Made by a program: the position numbers and the translations under genes
IMG/VR virus record: IMGVR_UViG_3300031839_001451
Span: 1-37,693 of that record
Source: a virus
DNA: 37,693 bases
Strand: one strand, 5' to 3'
Part shown: positions 1 through 5,691 of the stretch, piece by piece
Numbering within the stretch: the stretch's first letter is position 1
How the letters are laid out: every line of letters begins with the position of its first letter
Notes under the pieces: model-generated
The model's input: the letters and a program-made list of their open reading frames with translations, nothing else
Database searches by the model: none
Told to the model about the DNA's origin: nothing

Positions 1-592
1 CGTTACACCATCCAGTGTAGTTATGGTGCTGGCAATATTAATATCAGCCGTACCAGTTAGGTGACCCGTACGACCACCACCACCACCCATCAAGCTGACT
101 AGAGTGGCAGGCGCATTGTTTTTGTACACATACCCTTTATTGTCAGCGTTACCATCATCACGCAGCGCAATAGTAACCATCGTTGGGTTTTTGTTGCCTG
201 TTGCGTCATATGTGAAATCATGCGCTGGCACTGCTGTAGATCCTGCCTGGCCGTACGTGTAATAACTAAGAATCTTGCCGCCGGCACTACCACCGGTACG
301 CGCTATCTTGATTAGACCCGGATCTGGCGTCATACCAACGTTATTGGGCACAACGAGATATAAAATCATTGTGTTAGCGTTGGTGGGGGTGATGGCTGGC
401 GCCGTCCCCTTATTCGCACCTGCGCTTGCTCTAGATGTAGCCGTGACGTCGAAAGCCGTGGTTGTATCTACACCTTTGATAACAACTAGCTGTACGTCGT
501 GGTTTCCCGTAGATGTTGTGACTGTGACACTTGTTGGCTCTGATGCTGTAGCACGCCGATACCAGATCTTATTTGCGTAACCTAGTTCTACG
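1..592. repeat. Imperfect terminal direct repeat, left copy
   Basis: These bases align without gaps to 37102-37693; I count 41 mismatches by hand, about 93 percent identity. The match begins at the first base and ends at the last base of the window. Differences are mostly silent in the fibre reading frame and cluster at about 60-160. True terminal redundancy from headful packaging would be identical, so this looks like the two ends of a circular assembly taken from related strains. Confidence 0.9.
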
Positions 593-753
593 GTTGCTGT
601 ATATGATAGTGCCGTCCAGCCTGATGGGGTTGAGGGTGCCGATCCATACTTATTAACAGCAATCAAAAACATAAAATCGTTTTCTACTGCTGAGTAATTT
701 ACTGTCTGTGCAGCGTTACCATCGCCGGAAAAAACACCACTAACGCGCGGCAT
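1..753 (-). CDS. Giant tail fibre, N-terminal part (runs off left edge)
   Basis: An open frame starts at the ATG at 753 (MPRVSGVFSGDGNAAQ) and stays open to base 1, about 250 codons, with no stop. It is rich in Thr, Ser, Gly and Ala with short beta-type stretches, as in phage fibre and appendage proteins. Residues from about 55 onward repeat almost exactly the start of the long fibre gene at the right end of the window, in the same frame. Joining the right end at 37693 to base 593 gives one continuous gene of about 1493 codons. I read it as the N-terminus of that fibre. It overlaps the sulfotransferase-like gene by 14 bases. A second, truncated paralogue is possible but less likely. Confidence 0.8.
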   Translation of the reverse strand, partial: MPRVSGVFSGDGNAAQTVNYSAVENDFMFLIAVNKYGSAPSTPSGWTALSYTATVELGYANKIWYRRATASEPTSVTVTTSTGNHDVQLVVIKGVDTTTAFDVTATSRASAGANKGTAPAITPTNANTMILYLVVPNNVGMTPDPGLIKIARTGGSAGGKILSYYTYGQAGSTAVPAHDFTYDATGNKNPTMVTIALRDDGNADNKGYVYKNNAPATLVSLMGGGGGRTGHLTGTADINIASTITTLDGVT

Positions 754-1246
754 CGTATAGCCCTATATCAGATTCGTATAAGCTCATTATATCATCATTG
801 CGATAATCCGTTATCTTTGCCGGCCTAGAGCATGAATTTAAGCGGGGCATCTTATGCCCTAGGATTGGCTCCATAACCTTGTTGAGGTTTTCCAGTTTGT
901 GTAATTCGCCATCGCAATGGCTTACAAACATATGCTGTGGTAGTAAGTGCTCGTCCTCATAACCACCATCAATAACCCAATCAACAAATGCCTTATAGTC
1001 ACCTCTAGGCACCTCTGATTGATACCTACTTTTGTCAGTCATAAATCGATATGCGGTTTTGAACCGCTTCATCGGACAATTAACAAATATTAGTGTTCTG
1101 TCAAAATTGCTTTTGTATTTTATGTATTTTGGTAGGTCTATCTGTGCTAACTGACAGCTTCTAAGCGATGTTGAGCCATTTTTAGGTATTTGCAGGACTG
1201 CTACCCGATTGAAAACACTAAAATGAACATTCCCGTGTCCGTTCAA
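740..1246 (-). CDS. Sulfotransferase-like protein
   Basis: A 168-residue protein with the two PAPS-binding signatures of sulfotransferases. Residues 20-29, IPKNGSTSLR, match the 5'-phosphosulfate loop, and residues 54-68, FVNCPMKRFKTAYRF, match the 3'-phosphate loop (family pattern like VRDPxxRxxSAYR). Family members transfer sulfate from PAPS to a sugar, lipid or protein. It is shorter than usual (200-300 residues) and looks like a minimal domain. It starts at a TTG that overlaps the stop of the upstream membrane protein, and it overlaps the fibre start. An APS-kinase-like gene elsewhere in the window could supply PAPS. The substrate is unknown: host surface glycan, phage fibre or other. The fold is fairly confident, activity is inferred. 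Confidence 0.7.
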   Translation of the reverse strand: MNGHGNVHFSVFNRVAVLQIPKNGSTSLRSCQLAQIDLPKYIKYKSNFDRTLIFVNCPMKRFKTAYRFMTDKSRYQSEVPRGDYKAFVDWVIDGGYEDEHLLPQHMFVSHCDGELHKLENLNKVMEPILGHKMPRLNSCSRPAKITDYRNDDIMSLYESDIGLYDAAR

Positions 1247-1665
1247 TTAATATACACGAGATAAGTAAGAGAGAAAAAGCTAGCAAGGCTCATATACCAA
1301 TACACTTTTGGCATTTTAACACCACCCCGGCGATGCATCATTTGAGCAGCTATAACATGCTCTCTTGCCGCATAAATTCCGCCGATCTGACGAAAAAATA
1401 TATTTGCTAGCGAACCCATAGCAACCATAAACAATCCAACATCATTATTAAATAGAACAAGAAGCCAGGTCACGCCCCAATATAAATTATCAAACCCGCT
1501 TGCTGTAAAGCCATAGAATATACCTCTCGCCAACCGTTTAGACGGCTCTTTATCATCATCCAGAGAGGGTTTCCAGAACTTAGCTATATCTATGCAATAA
1601 CATAAATAAGGAACTGTCAAAGATAATGAAATGATAATCGCAAGATTACCTAGATGCTCCATCAT
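1243..1665 (-). CDS. Small multi-pass membrane protein
   Basis: 140 residues with about four hydrophobic segments: residues 6-25, 55-72, 74-92 and near the C-terminus (YWYMSLASFFSLTYLVYI). I do not recognise the family. It starts ATG-ATG behind an AGGCG-like ribosome site, and overlaps both neighbours (TTG/TGA with the sulfotransferase-like gene and 20 bases with the gene before it), so it is translated in the same unit. The cluster of four membrane proteins here could be a second lysis or envelope-remodelling module, or could present the substrate of the sulfotransferase. That is only context. Confidence 0.7.
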   Translation of the reverse strand: MMEHLGNLAIIISLSLTVPYLCYCIDIAKFWKPSLDDDKEPSKRLARGIFYGFTASGFDNLYWGVTWLLVLFNNDVGLFMVAMGSLANIFFRQIGGIYAAREHVIAAQMMHRRGGVKMPKVYWYMSLASFFSLTYLVYIN

Positions 1666-1957
1666 TTCTATACAACGCCTCTTTTAAAGTCTTCTCGTTT
1701 AACTCCCTTAGCGCCTTTACTTCGTTTGTCACGTTTTTCAACGTTTTAACCTCGGCTGCCAATCCTCCCAACTCCTTATTCATTGCTGCGCGCTCCTTTG
1801 CATCATCGAGTCGAGCCTCCTCACAGCTACGACCCTGCTCATAAATCTTTTTTAACATCCAAGATAACGCCATTATGATAATAATCAGTATAGCAACAAC
1901 GCCTAATTTTTCCGCGTTAGCTACAACCCAATCCAGAGCTGTTTTATTTGGTAGCAT
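1646..1957 (-). CDS. One-pass membrane protein with coiled coil
   Basis: 103 residues. One membrane helix (about residues 17-34, VVAILIIIIMALSWML) is followed by a basic stretch and a long charged helix with heptad character (EEARLDDAKERAAMNKELGG onward). This layout resembles inner-membrane spanins and XhlA-type lysis accessory proteins, but no family motif is decisive. It overlaps both flanking genes. No Rz1-like gene is nested inside it that I can see. Confidence 0.65.
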   Translation of the reverse strand: MLPNKTALDWVVANAEKLGVVAILIIIIMALSWMLKKIYEQGRSCEEARLDDAKERAAMNKELGGLAAEVKTLKNVTNEVKALRELNEKTLKEALYRNDGASR

Positions 1958-2231
1958 TTAAGTGCCTAGAGTTACTTTTTATGTTTGCTTCATTCCTAGA
2001 AATTGCTAGCTTTTGCCATTCCGTCTGTATTTGATACGCTCTGACATCGCCTTTTATCTCAGATAGAGCTGCGTTTAACTCATCAGTCTTACTAATTAAA
2101 GACTCTTGATTACTTTCTAAGACGTTTAATTGATGATATGCAATACCAATAGTGATCATAACACTAGAAAGTGTTATCGAAAGGCTAATAATCGATACCC
2201 AAATTCTTAAATCTAGATTCACATCATGCAA
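1944..2231 (-). CDS. XhlA-like one-pass membrane protein
   Basis: 95 residues. A membrane helix lies at about residues 9-32 (IWVSIISLSITLSSVMITIG), then a helical region with regular Leu/Ile spacing. The order resembles haemolysin XhlA-type phage lysis accessory proteins with opposite topology. The frame has no ATG near its start: TTG at 2231 or GTG at 2222 must be used, and neither has a strong ribosome site, so translation is probably coupled to the 36-residue peptide whose stop overlaps here. Confidence 0.6.
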   Translation of the reverse strand: MHDVNLDLRIWVSIISLSITLSSVMITIGIAYHQLNVLESNQESLISKTDELNAALSEIKGDVRAYQIQTEWQKLAISRNEANIKSNSRHLNATK

Positions 2232-2329
2232 CTTAAATAATATTTTGTAATAAACAGCCAGGAGATTGTTCCAAACGGGATGGTCATAAGAACGATTATT
2301 AAAATAATATTTTTAAGTGGCCGTTTCAT
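2219..2329 (-). CDS. 36-residue membrane peptide
   Basis: Reads MKRPLKNIILIIVLMTIP at its start and ends YLSCMM: a basic N-terminus then one long hydrophobic helix (residues 7-28). Its stop overlaps the start of the XhlA-like gene, and it begins just after the operator-like palindrome at 2338-2355. Size and shape fit a small holin-like or membrane-toxin-like peptide, but there is no family evidence. It fills what would otherwise be an unexplained gap. Confidence 0.5.
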   Translation of the reverse strand: MKRPLKNIILIIVLMTIPFGTISWLFITKYYLSCMM

Positions 2330-2337
2330 AATATGAA

Positions 2338-2355
2338 TGTAACATACGTTTTACG
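2338..2355. promoter_or_regulatory. Operator-like palindrome, third site
   Basis: TGTAACATACGTTTTACG matches the palindrome TGTAAAA-N4-TTTTACA found at the regulator promoter and the early promoter in 12 of 14 defined positions. It lies nine bases ahead of the 36-residue membrane peptide. I cannot find a convincing promoter beside it, so it may be a weaker binding site or chance. Confidence 0.35.
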
Positions 2356-2548
2356 CCTTTGCATAGAATCTTGACGTATTTTGTGGGGTGTACAGGGTTT
2401 TTAGGTTGTATGCCCAGGCATGATCTTTAGGTATCAATTCACCCTCTAGAACATCGCTCTCAGGGTCTCGATTGTCTTCTCTCCGATCTTTCTGGATTTC
2501 GCCGTGGGTTTGGGCTTGGGTAATGCTTCTTGTTCTGTATGTTCGCAT
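2351..2548 (-). CDS. Possible small gene overlapping the helicase loader
   Basis: An open frame of 65 codons, the first 34 of which lie inside the end of the helicase-loader gene in another frame. The part beyond the loader stop (GELIPKDHAWAYNLKTLYTP) has protein-like composition and fills the gap to the next gene. A TTG just before IPKDHAW is preceded by AGAGGG and may be the true start, giving about 28 residues. No known family; it could be spurious. Confidence 0.3.
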   Translation of the reverse strand: MRTYRTRSITQAQTHGEIQKDRREDNRDPESDVLEGELIPKDHAWAYNLKTLYTPQNTSRFYAKA

Positions 2549-3081
2549 AATGGTTGTCCTAATTCTATTTGTGCTTGTGTGGCTCTGAAGGCGACATTAA
2601 AAGCTCTGCGCGCCTCATCAATGCTCATCTGTCTAAATGTGTACGCATCTAGGTTCTGCGTGTAGGTGTGATAAACCATAGGGCTTAAATTGCCTGGCTT
2701 TCGCCTGTGTTCTGGCTCAGACATGTATTTCATAAGCTCTGTGTATGCCAAATCTCGATCTGGTGATGGCGGCTCAGAATAACCGACAAACTCTATGTAG
2801 CTCGGCGGCCACAACTCTGTCCTATCTCGCGCCGCTCTAACCGCATTACTCTTGCATCTAGATAAAGCTCTTTGCCAACCATCAACATCTAAGTGTAGAG
2901 TTTCCCTTATCCACTCTTTTTTAACATCCTCATTTACTTCATCAAAAGATTCCCCATTAACGCTTGTCCACTTGTAAGAATAAATTTTCGCCATCTCCGG
3001 CCATAATGTCGTCAAGTATGAGATTGTTTGATTTAATTGATTCTTTTGCTTTTCTTGTTGTTCTTTCAATGAGTGACTCAC
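2446..3081 (-). CDS. P: Helicase loader, lambda P-like
   Basis: 211 residues. The central region, with W28-P near LTTLWPEMAKIYSYKW, then GWQRALSRCK and WPPSYIEFVGY, has the spacing of Trp, Leu and Pro-Pro-Ser seen in lambda P-type replication proteins (lambda: RPFLPSPGQFVAWC). These recruit the host DnaB helicase to the origin-bound initiator. The C-terminus is basic and charged. The start overlaps the end of the replication gene before it by 125 bases, like the closely packed O-P arrangement. The family call is by pattern, so moderate. Confidence 0.65.
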   Translation of the reverse strand: MSHSLKEQQEKQKNQLNQTISYLTTLWPEMAKIYSYKWTSVNGESFDEVNEDVKKEWIRETLHLDVDGWQRALSRCKSNAVRAARDRTELWPPSYIEFVGYSEPPSPDRDLAYTELMKYMSEPEHRRKPGNLSPMVYHTYTQNLDAYTFRQMSIDEARRAFNVAFRATQAQIELGQPLCEHTEQEALPKPKPTAKSRKIGEKTIETLRAMF

Positions 3082-3484
3082 GCTTTACCTCTTTTGGTTT
3101 CTCTGCTTTTCTTTTAACCCACGTCCTTATGCATGCTCTCCAGTCTTTCATACTGTTTTTGCCAACCTTCCAGCCGTTGGACTCGTAATAATCTATAAAG
3201 CCCTGAGCATCTATATCGAAATTGTTCTCAGAGCAATATATCTCCACCTCTTGAGTAGATGGCCTAACAAACCTCGCACCCTTATTGTCAGTTTTACCCG
3301 GCGACTTAGGGGGCGACTGGGGGCGACTAGGGGGGCGACTTTTAGAGGGCTTCACACCGCCTTGCCTGTCCAAGTATTCCCTTAAAGCCAAAACTACGTG
3401 GTCAGTCATCCTACCGATAGGTATCGCCTCCAAACCCTCTACAACATCCTCCGGCAACCTATAAGATCTCAGTATCTTGTTCAT
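2957..3484 (-). CDS. Replication/DNA-binding protein with RHH N-terminus
   Basis: 175 residues in three parts. Residues 1-40 (RSYRLPEDVVEGLEAIPIGR onward) look like a ribbon-helix-helix DNA-binding domain. Residues 44-65 are a Pro/Ser/Lys linker. Residues 72-125 (RPSTQEVEIYCSENNFDIDA then GWKVGKNSMKDWRACIRTW) match a domain common at the C-terminus of phage replication initiators. By position before the P-like loader it should be the origin-binding O analogue. The linker is encoded by GGCGACT repeats, and decamer repeats lie just before the start. The ATG follows AAGG at suitable spacing. Confidence 0.65.
   Translation of the reverse strand: MNKILRSYRLPEDVVEGLEAIPIGRMTDHVVLALREYLDRQGGVKPSKSRPPSRPQSPPKSPGKTDNKGARFVRPSTQEVEIYCSENNFDIDAQGFIDYYESNGWKVGKNSMKDWRACIRTWVKRKAEKPKEVKRESLIERTTRKAKESIKSNNLILDDIMAGDGENLFLQVDKR
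3300..3340. repeat. Four GGCGACT repeats inside the replication gene
   Basis: GGCGACT occurs at 3300, 3312, 3322 and 3334, separated by G-rich spacers, so the repeat period is 12, 10 and 12 bases, close to one helical turn. In lambda the origin iterons also lie inside the O gene. They encode the Pro/Ser/Lys linker, so they may simply reflect low-complexity coding. Confidence 0.6.
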
Positions 3485-3493
3485 AGCTTATCC

Positions 3494-3543
3494 TTAATAT
3501 ACGTTTATATACATTGATGTACGTTTATATACAAATATATACA
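3494..3543. repeat. Five tandem 10-bp repeats before the replication gene
   Basis: Read in tens from 3494: TTAATATACG, TTTATATACA, TTGATGTACG, TTTATATACA, AATATATACA. All share ATATAC or ATGTAC at the same place, with exact 10-base spacing. The array ends ten bases ahead of the start codon at 3484. Helically phased repeats before a ribbon-helix-helix gene suggest a cooperative operator for self-control, or origin iterons. Confidence 0.7.
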
Positions 3544-3547
3544 CTTA

Positions 3548-3712
3548 TTATTTGATGTCAACTGCTTCTGTGTAGTCTTCTCGCATCTCTAGTTTGATCT
3601 GCTCTACCGTATAGCCTTGCTCTAGCATGCTGGTTACTTGATCTCTTAGCATTGGCATGATTAAAGCTATTGCGTAAGCTGTGGCGTGGTCTATATCTTC
3701 TTGTTCAATCAT
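3548..3712 (-). CDS. 54-residue hypothetical protein
   Basis: Reads MIEQEDIDHATAYAIALIMP at the start; acidic and helical, with a Gln-Gly-Tyr-Thr turn followed by VEQIKLEMRED. It overlaps the previous gene by eight bases, which argues that it is real. Its stop is just beyond the decamer array, so that array lies between this gene and the replication gene. Function not recognised. Confidence 0.55.
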   Translation of the reverse strand: MIEQEDIDHATAYAIALIMPMLRDQVTSMLEQGYTVEQIKLEMREDYTEAVDIK

Positions 3713-3890
3713 CTATCCGCCCATTTTTAGTTTTTAGCAATTGATCAACACCATTAATCAGCGTCTGAATTCGATCTATGAATTTATCTGAACTCTCATC
3801 GTTCTTGCCAAGCAAGAACGGCCACTGTGTGGCCTCCATGAGCTGTGCGTACTCTATTTCAATGTCTCCTGCTTTAACTCTTATATTCAT
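3705..3890 (-). CDS. 61-residue hypothetical protein
   Basis: Starts MNIRVKAGDIEIEYAQLMEA. I chose the ATG at 3890 rather than the GTG at 3899 because AAAGG lies eight bases ahead of it. The first half is beta-like and the second helical (DKFIDRIQTLINGVDQLLKT). It overlaps the next gene. No family recognised; probably an accessory of the replication operon. Confidence 0.6.
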   Translation of the reverse strand: MNIRVKAGDIEIEYAQLMEATQWPFLLGKNDESSDKFIDRIQTLINGVDQLLKTKNGRIDD

Positions 3891-3949
3891 AATCTTCACC
3901 TTTCTTTAAGCAATAGTTGTCATTAGAGAGCGTTTGTCAGGGATGGGGT

Positions 3950-4150
3950 TTAGCCCTCCTGCAATCTCTCTTGGTTTACGATATCACTAGCAGTATGCAG
4001 CACCTGTTCACATCCATATTGGTAGGCCAACCATTTGCCCTGACTTAGCGCTGCTTTATCCCCGCCCTCAAAGGTCACATAGTAATAAAGTACAAATTGT
4101 GTTCTTAGTTTCGGTAGCGCTTGTGTTTTACGTCGGAAGCCTTGCCGCAT
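3950..4150 (-). CDS. 66-residue hypothetical protein
   Basis: Starts MRQGFRRKTQALPKLRTQFV and contains YYYVTFEGGDKAALSQGKWL. The basic N-terminus and central aromatic strand could bind nucleic acid, but no family is recognised. There is no clear ribosome site ahead of the ATG, so the true start may be later. The gene lies directly after the structured element at 4164-4280. Confidence 0.45.
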   Translation of the reverse strand: MRQGFRRKTQALPKLRTQFVLYYYVTFEGGDKAALSQGKWLAYQYGCEQVLHTASDIVNQERLQEG

Positions 4151-4163
4151 CTAAACAGACGAA

Positions 4164-4280
4164 GCCGAAGGTGTTGGAAACAGTAAGCAAGGTAGGTTAT
4201 AATTTCTTCATGCCGTGAATGGCGAACCGTAGGCTTGTACTGTTTACCAAAGGTGTTGTAGCACCGCTCGGCAATTTTTT
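4164..4280 (+). ncRNA. Structured intergenic element, possible RNA with U-tract end
   Basis: Nested pairing fills the gap between two minus-strand genes: GCCGA (4164-4168) with TCGGC (4268-4272), GGTG (4170-4173) with CACC (4262-4265), TTGG (4174-4177) with CCAA (4247-4250), AAACAGTA (4178-4185) with TACTGTTT (4238-4245), and a small GCC/GGC hairpin at about 4212-4223. Six Ts follow the outer stem on the plus strand. A local GGTG/CACC hairpin near the 3' end competes with the outer stem. TATAAT at 4198-4203 could instead start a short transcript. Strand and function are inferred. Confidence 0.4.
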
Positions 4281-4284
4281 AATA

Positions 4285-4539
4285 CTAAACCCGTTGTTCA
4301 GAGATGTCCAGCGGGGTTTTTATATCACGATCTAAAGCATCCTTTACTGCCAGATCGTGAGCTTCCTTTATGTTAAGCCATTTGACTCCATCCCAGAATA
4401 AAACATTTCCGTTTTCATGTTTGACCAAGTCATGCTGACCTAGAACGTACATCAACACCTCTTCTCTTGAGAGTGTCGGCTTCCTGCATAGGCAAAACCT
4501 TTTATTCCCTCTATCGCAATCTGCGTCACCGCAATTCAT
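4285..4539 (-). CDS. Cys-rich hypothetical protein
   Basis: 84 residues. The N-terminus carries five cysteines in 18 residues (C3, C8, C16, C18 in MNCGDADCDRGNKRFCLCRK plus acidic residues), suggesting a small metal site, followed by a helix and a Trp-rich segment (GNVLFWDGVKWLNIKEAHDL). The ATG has AGGAG ahead of it at good spacing. It is divergent from the gp49/gp66-family gene across 54 bases. No family recognised. Confidence 0.65.
   Translation of the reverse strand: MNCGDADCDRGNKRFCLCRKPTLSREEVLMYVLGQHDLVKHENGNVLFWDGVKWLNIKEAHDLAVKDALDRDIKTPLDISEQRV
4287..4321 (+). terminator. Candidate intrinsic terminator
   Basis: AAACCCGTTG (4287-4296) pairs with CAGCGGGGTTT (4309-4319) with one bulged G and one G-U pair, loop of 12, then further Ts. 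It lies inside the last codons of the minus-strand gene and would stop plus-strand transcription leaving the structured element. It could also only be an RNA fold of the coding region. Confidence 0.35.
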
Positions 4540-4593
4540 GTTAATATACTCCTGCCAATTAAGGCATTAGACTGATAAATAAGGTAGAAAACT

Positions 4594-4893
4594 ATGAATG
4601 ATCAAAAGATTGAAAAAGAGATACAAGACAAAGGATTAACCGCACCTCGCGTTACTCCAGAACGACTAGAAGAAGTAGTCGTATCTGAGCAGTACCATGT
4701 TTTCCAAAATTCAACTTTTACCGCATGTTTACTTACCCTTGACAACGGTTACACCGTGCTTGGCGAATCAGCTTGTGCCAGCCCTGAAAACTTCAACGCC
4801 GAGCTAGGCCGAAAGATCGCCCGCGATAATGCCAAGAATAAGATCTGGGCGCTTGAGGGCTATTTACTGCGCCAAAGACTTCACGACGCTTAA
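4594..4893 (+). CDS. gp49/gp66-family phage protein
   Basis: 99 residues that match the pattern of the N4 gp49 / Sf6 gene 66 family: SEQYHVF then TFTACLLTLDNGYTVLGESA, a Cys, then NFNAELGRKIARDNA and IWALEGYLLRQRL. Family function is not established, though members usually sit near early genes. It is the only plus-strand gene in its area and has its own terminator right after it, so it is a one-gene unit lying back to back with the Cys-rich gene. Confidence 0.85.
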   Translation: MNDQKIEKEIQDKGLTAPRVTPERLEEVVVSEQYHVFQNSTFTACLLTLDNGYTVLGESACASPENFNAELGRKIARDNAKNKIWALEGYLLRQRLHDA

Positions 4894-4900
4894 TCTATCC

Positions 4901-4932
4901 GGGCTTGTTACTCCTCGTTCAAGCCCTTTTTA
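4901..4932 (+). terminator. Intrinsic terminator after gp49/gp66 gene
   Basis: GGGCTTG (4901-4907) pairs perfectly with CAAGCCC (4920-4926), loop of 12 bases, then TTTTTATTT. It works on the plus strand only; the other strand has no T run after the stem. Confidence 0.9.
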
Positions 4933-5091
4933 TTTCTCTAAGTCCTCCATTATCCGTTTAACCTCACGAACCACATAGTCTTTATGCTGCTCTAGCGGCC
5001 ATATCTCCACTCTAACCCTGCCTTCCTTCTTCTTTCGCTCCACGTAAGCGGCTTGGTTTCTACGCTTCCTAGCCTTGTAGTCATCGCTCAT
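4930..5091 (-). CDS. Small RHH-like protein
   Basis: 53 residues: MSDDYKARKRRNQAAYVERK, then GRVRVEIWPLEQHKDYVVRE. A basic helix is followed by a short strand (RVRVEIW) and two helices, as in small ribbon-helix-helix phage regulators. AGGAAGG precedes the ATG. It overlaps the previous gene by 11 bases and its stop sits at the T-tract of the opposing terminator. It is a candidate binder of the palindrome at 5352-5365, which would make this two-gene unit self-regulated; that is inference. Confidence 0.6.
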   Translation of the reverse strand: MSDDYKARKRRNQAAYVERKKKEGRVRVEIWPLEQHKDYVVREVKRIMEDLEK

Positions 5092-5317
5092 GCAAGCCCT
5101 TCCTAATGTATTTGACCAACTGGTCTTCTATTCGCCTGATAATAACAGCGCCCAACGCCGCTCTCTGTCCACCAAGTATAACCCTGTCCACCAAGTTTCT
5201 TTGTAGCTCCATATCCCTTAAAAGCCCCTCCAGAGCGAAATCAACCATGCTGTCGTCCTTGATGTTAAGTGCGGCCTCTTCTAGCGCCTGATCTTTTGTA
5301 AAATGTTCGTAGCTCAT
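5081..5317 (-). CDS. Helical hypothetical protein
   Basis: 78 residues, almost entirely helical, with acidic and Leu-rich stretches (MSYEHFTKDQALEEAALNIK, then FALEGLLRDMELQRNLVDRV). A GGAGA ribosome site stands ahead of the ATG, and a clear sigma70-type promoter lies just upstream. No family recognised. Confidence 0.65.
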   Translation of the reverse strand: MSYEHFTKDQALEEAALNIKDDSMVDFALEGLLRDMELQRNLVDRVILGGQRAALGAVIIRRIEDQLVKYIRKGLHER

Positions 5318-5343
5318 AACTGTTCTCCGTTGTGTATGATGTA

Positions 5344-5373
5344 ACTATAGTGGACACCGGTGACCTATGCCAA
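5344..5373 (-). promoter_or_regulatory. Promoter with palindromic operator in spacer
   Basis: On the minus strand TTGGCA (5373-5368) and TATAGT (5349-5344) are 18 bases apart. The spacer holds GGTCACCGGTGTCC, an imperfect palindrome around CACCGGTG at 5352-5365. Upstream, GATATTAAATATC (5389-5401) is another perfect palindrome in AT-rich DNA. The promoter should drive the genes at 5317 and 5091. Confidence 0.6.
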
Positions 5374-5446
5374 TTGTATTTATCTATCGATATTAAATAT
5401 CTAATAGATTTTATTAATAGCTACCCAGAAAGTAGTGGAGTATGAA

Positions 5447-5470
5447 GAAAAGCGCCAAAACCATGGCGCA
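5447..5470 (-). terminator. Intrinsic terminator after regulator operon
   Basis: On the minus strand GCGCC and GGCGC (5469-5465 and 5456-5452) pair around an 8-base loop, followed by TTTTCTTC. It lies 15 bases past the stop of the small membrane protein and ends the HTH regulator unit. Confidence 0.7.
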
Positions 5471-5484
5471 TGATATGAAGGCTC

Positions 5485-5691
5485 TCACTTAAAACCACCA
5501 AGATGTGCGACGTAACTTTGACGCTTACGTCTATCTGCTGGTATAACTGCTGATAAGCCGATGTGAATCAAAAAAGCGGCGAGCGCGAAACCCGCCGAAA
5601 AGCCCACTACCGTGAGCGGAGAGTGAATAATTTCAGCTGCATATAAGTCATATAGCAGCGAAGCATATAAAGCTATGATCGTTAATTTCAT
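5485..5691 (-). CDS. Small two-helix membrane protein
   Basis: 68 residues with two hydrophobic segments, about residues 2-20 and 26-50 (LTVVGFSAGFALAAFLIHIG), and a basic C-terminal tail. It overlaps the HTH gene by four bases (ATGA) and has AAAGGTG as ribosome site, so it is made with the regulator. Function not recognised; by its place in the immunity unit it might be a superinfection-exclusion-type membrane protein, which is inference from context. Confidence 0.6.
   Translation of the reverse strand: MKLTIIALYASLLYDLYAAEIIHSPLTVVGFSAGFALAAFLIHIGLSAVIPADRRKRQSYVAHLGGFK

Noticed and set aside
1-592. True terminal redundancy or cohesive ends
   Set aside because: The two copies differ at about 7 percent, which packaging redundancy of one molecule cannot produce.
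3300-3543. CRISPR array
   Set aside because: Repeat units are only 7-10 bases with spacers of a few bases, and no cas genes are present.
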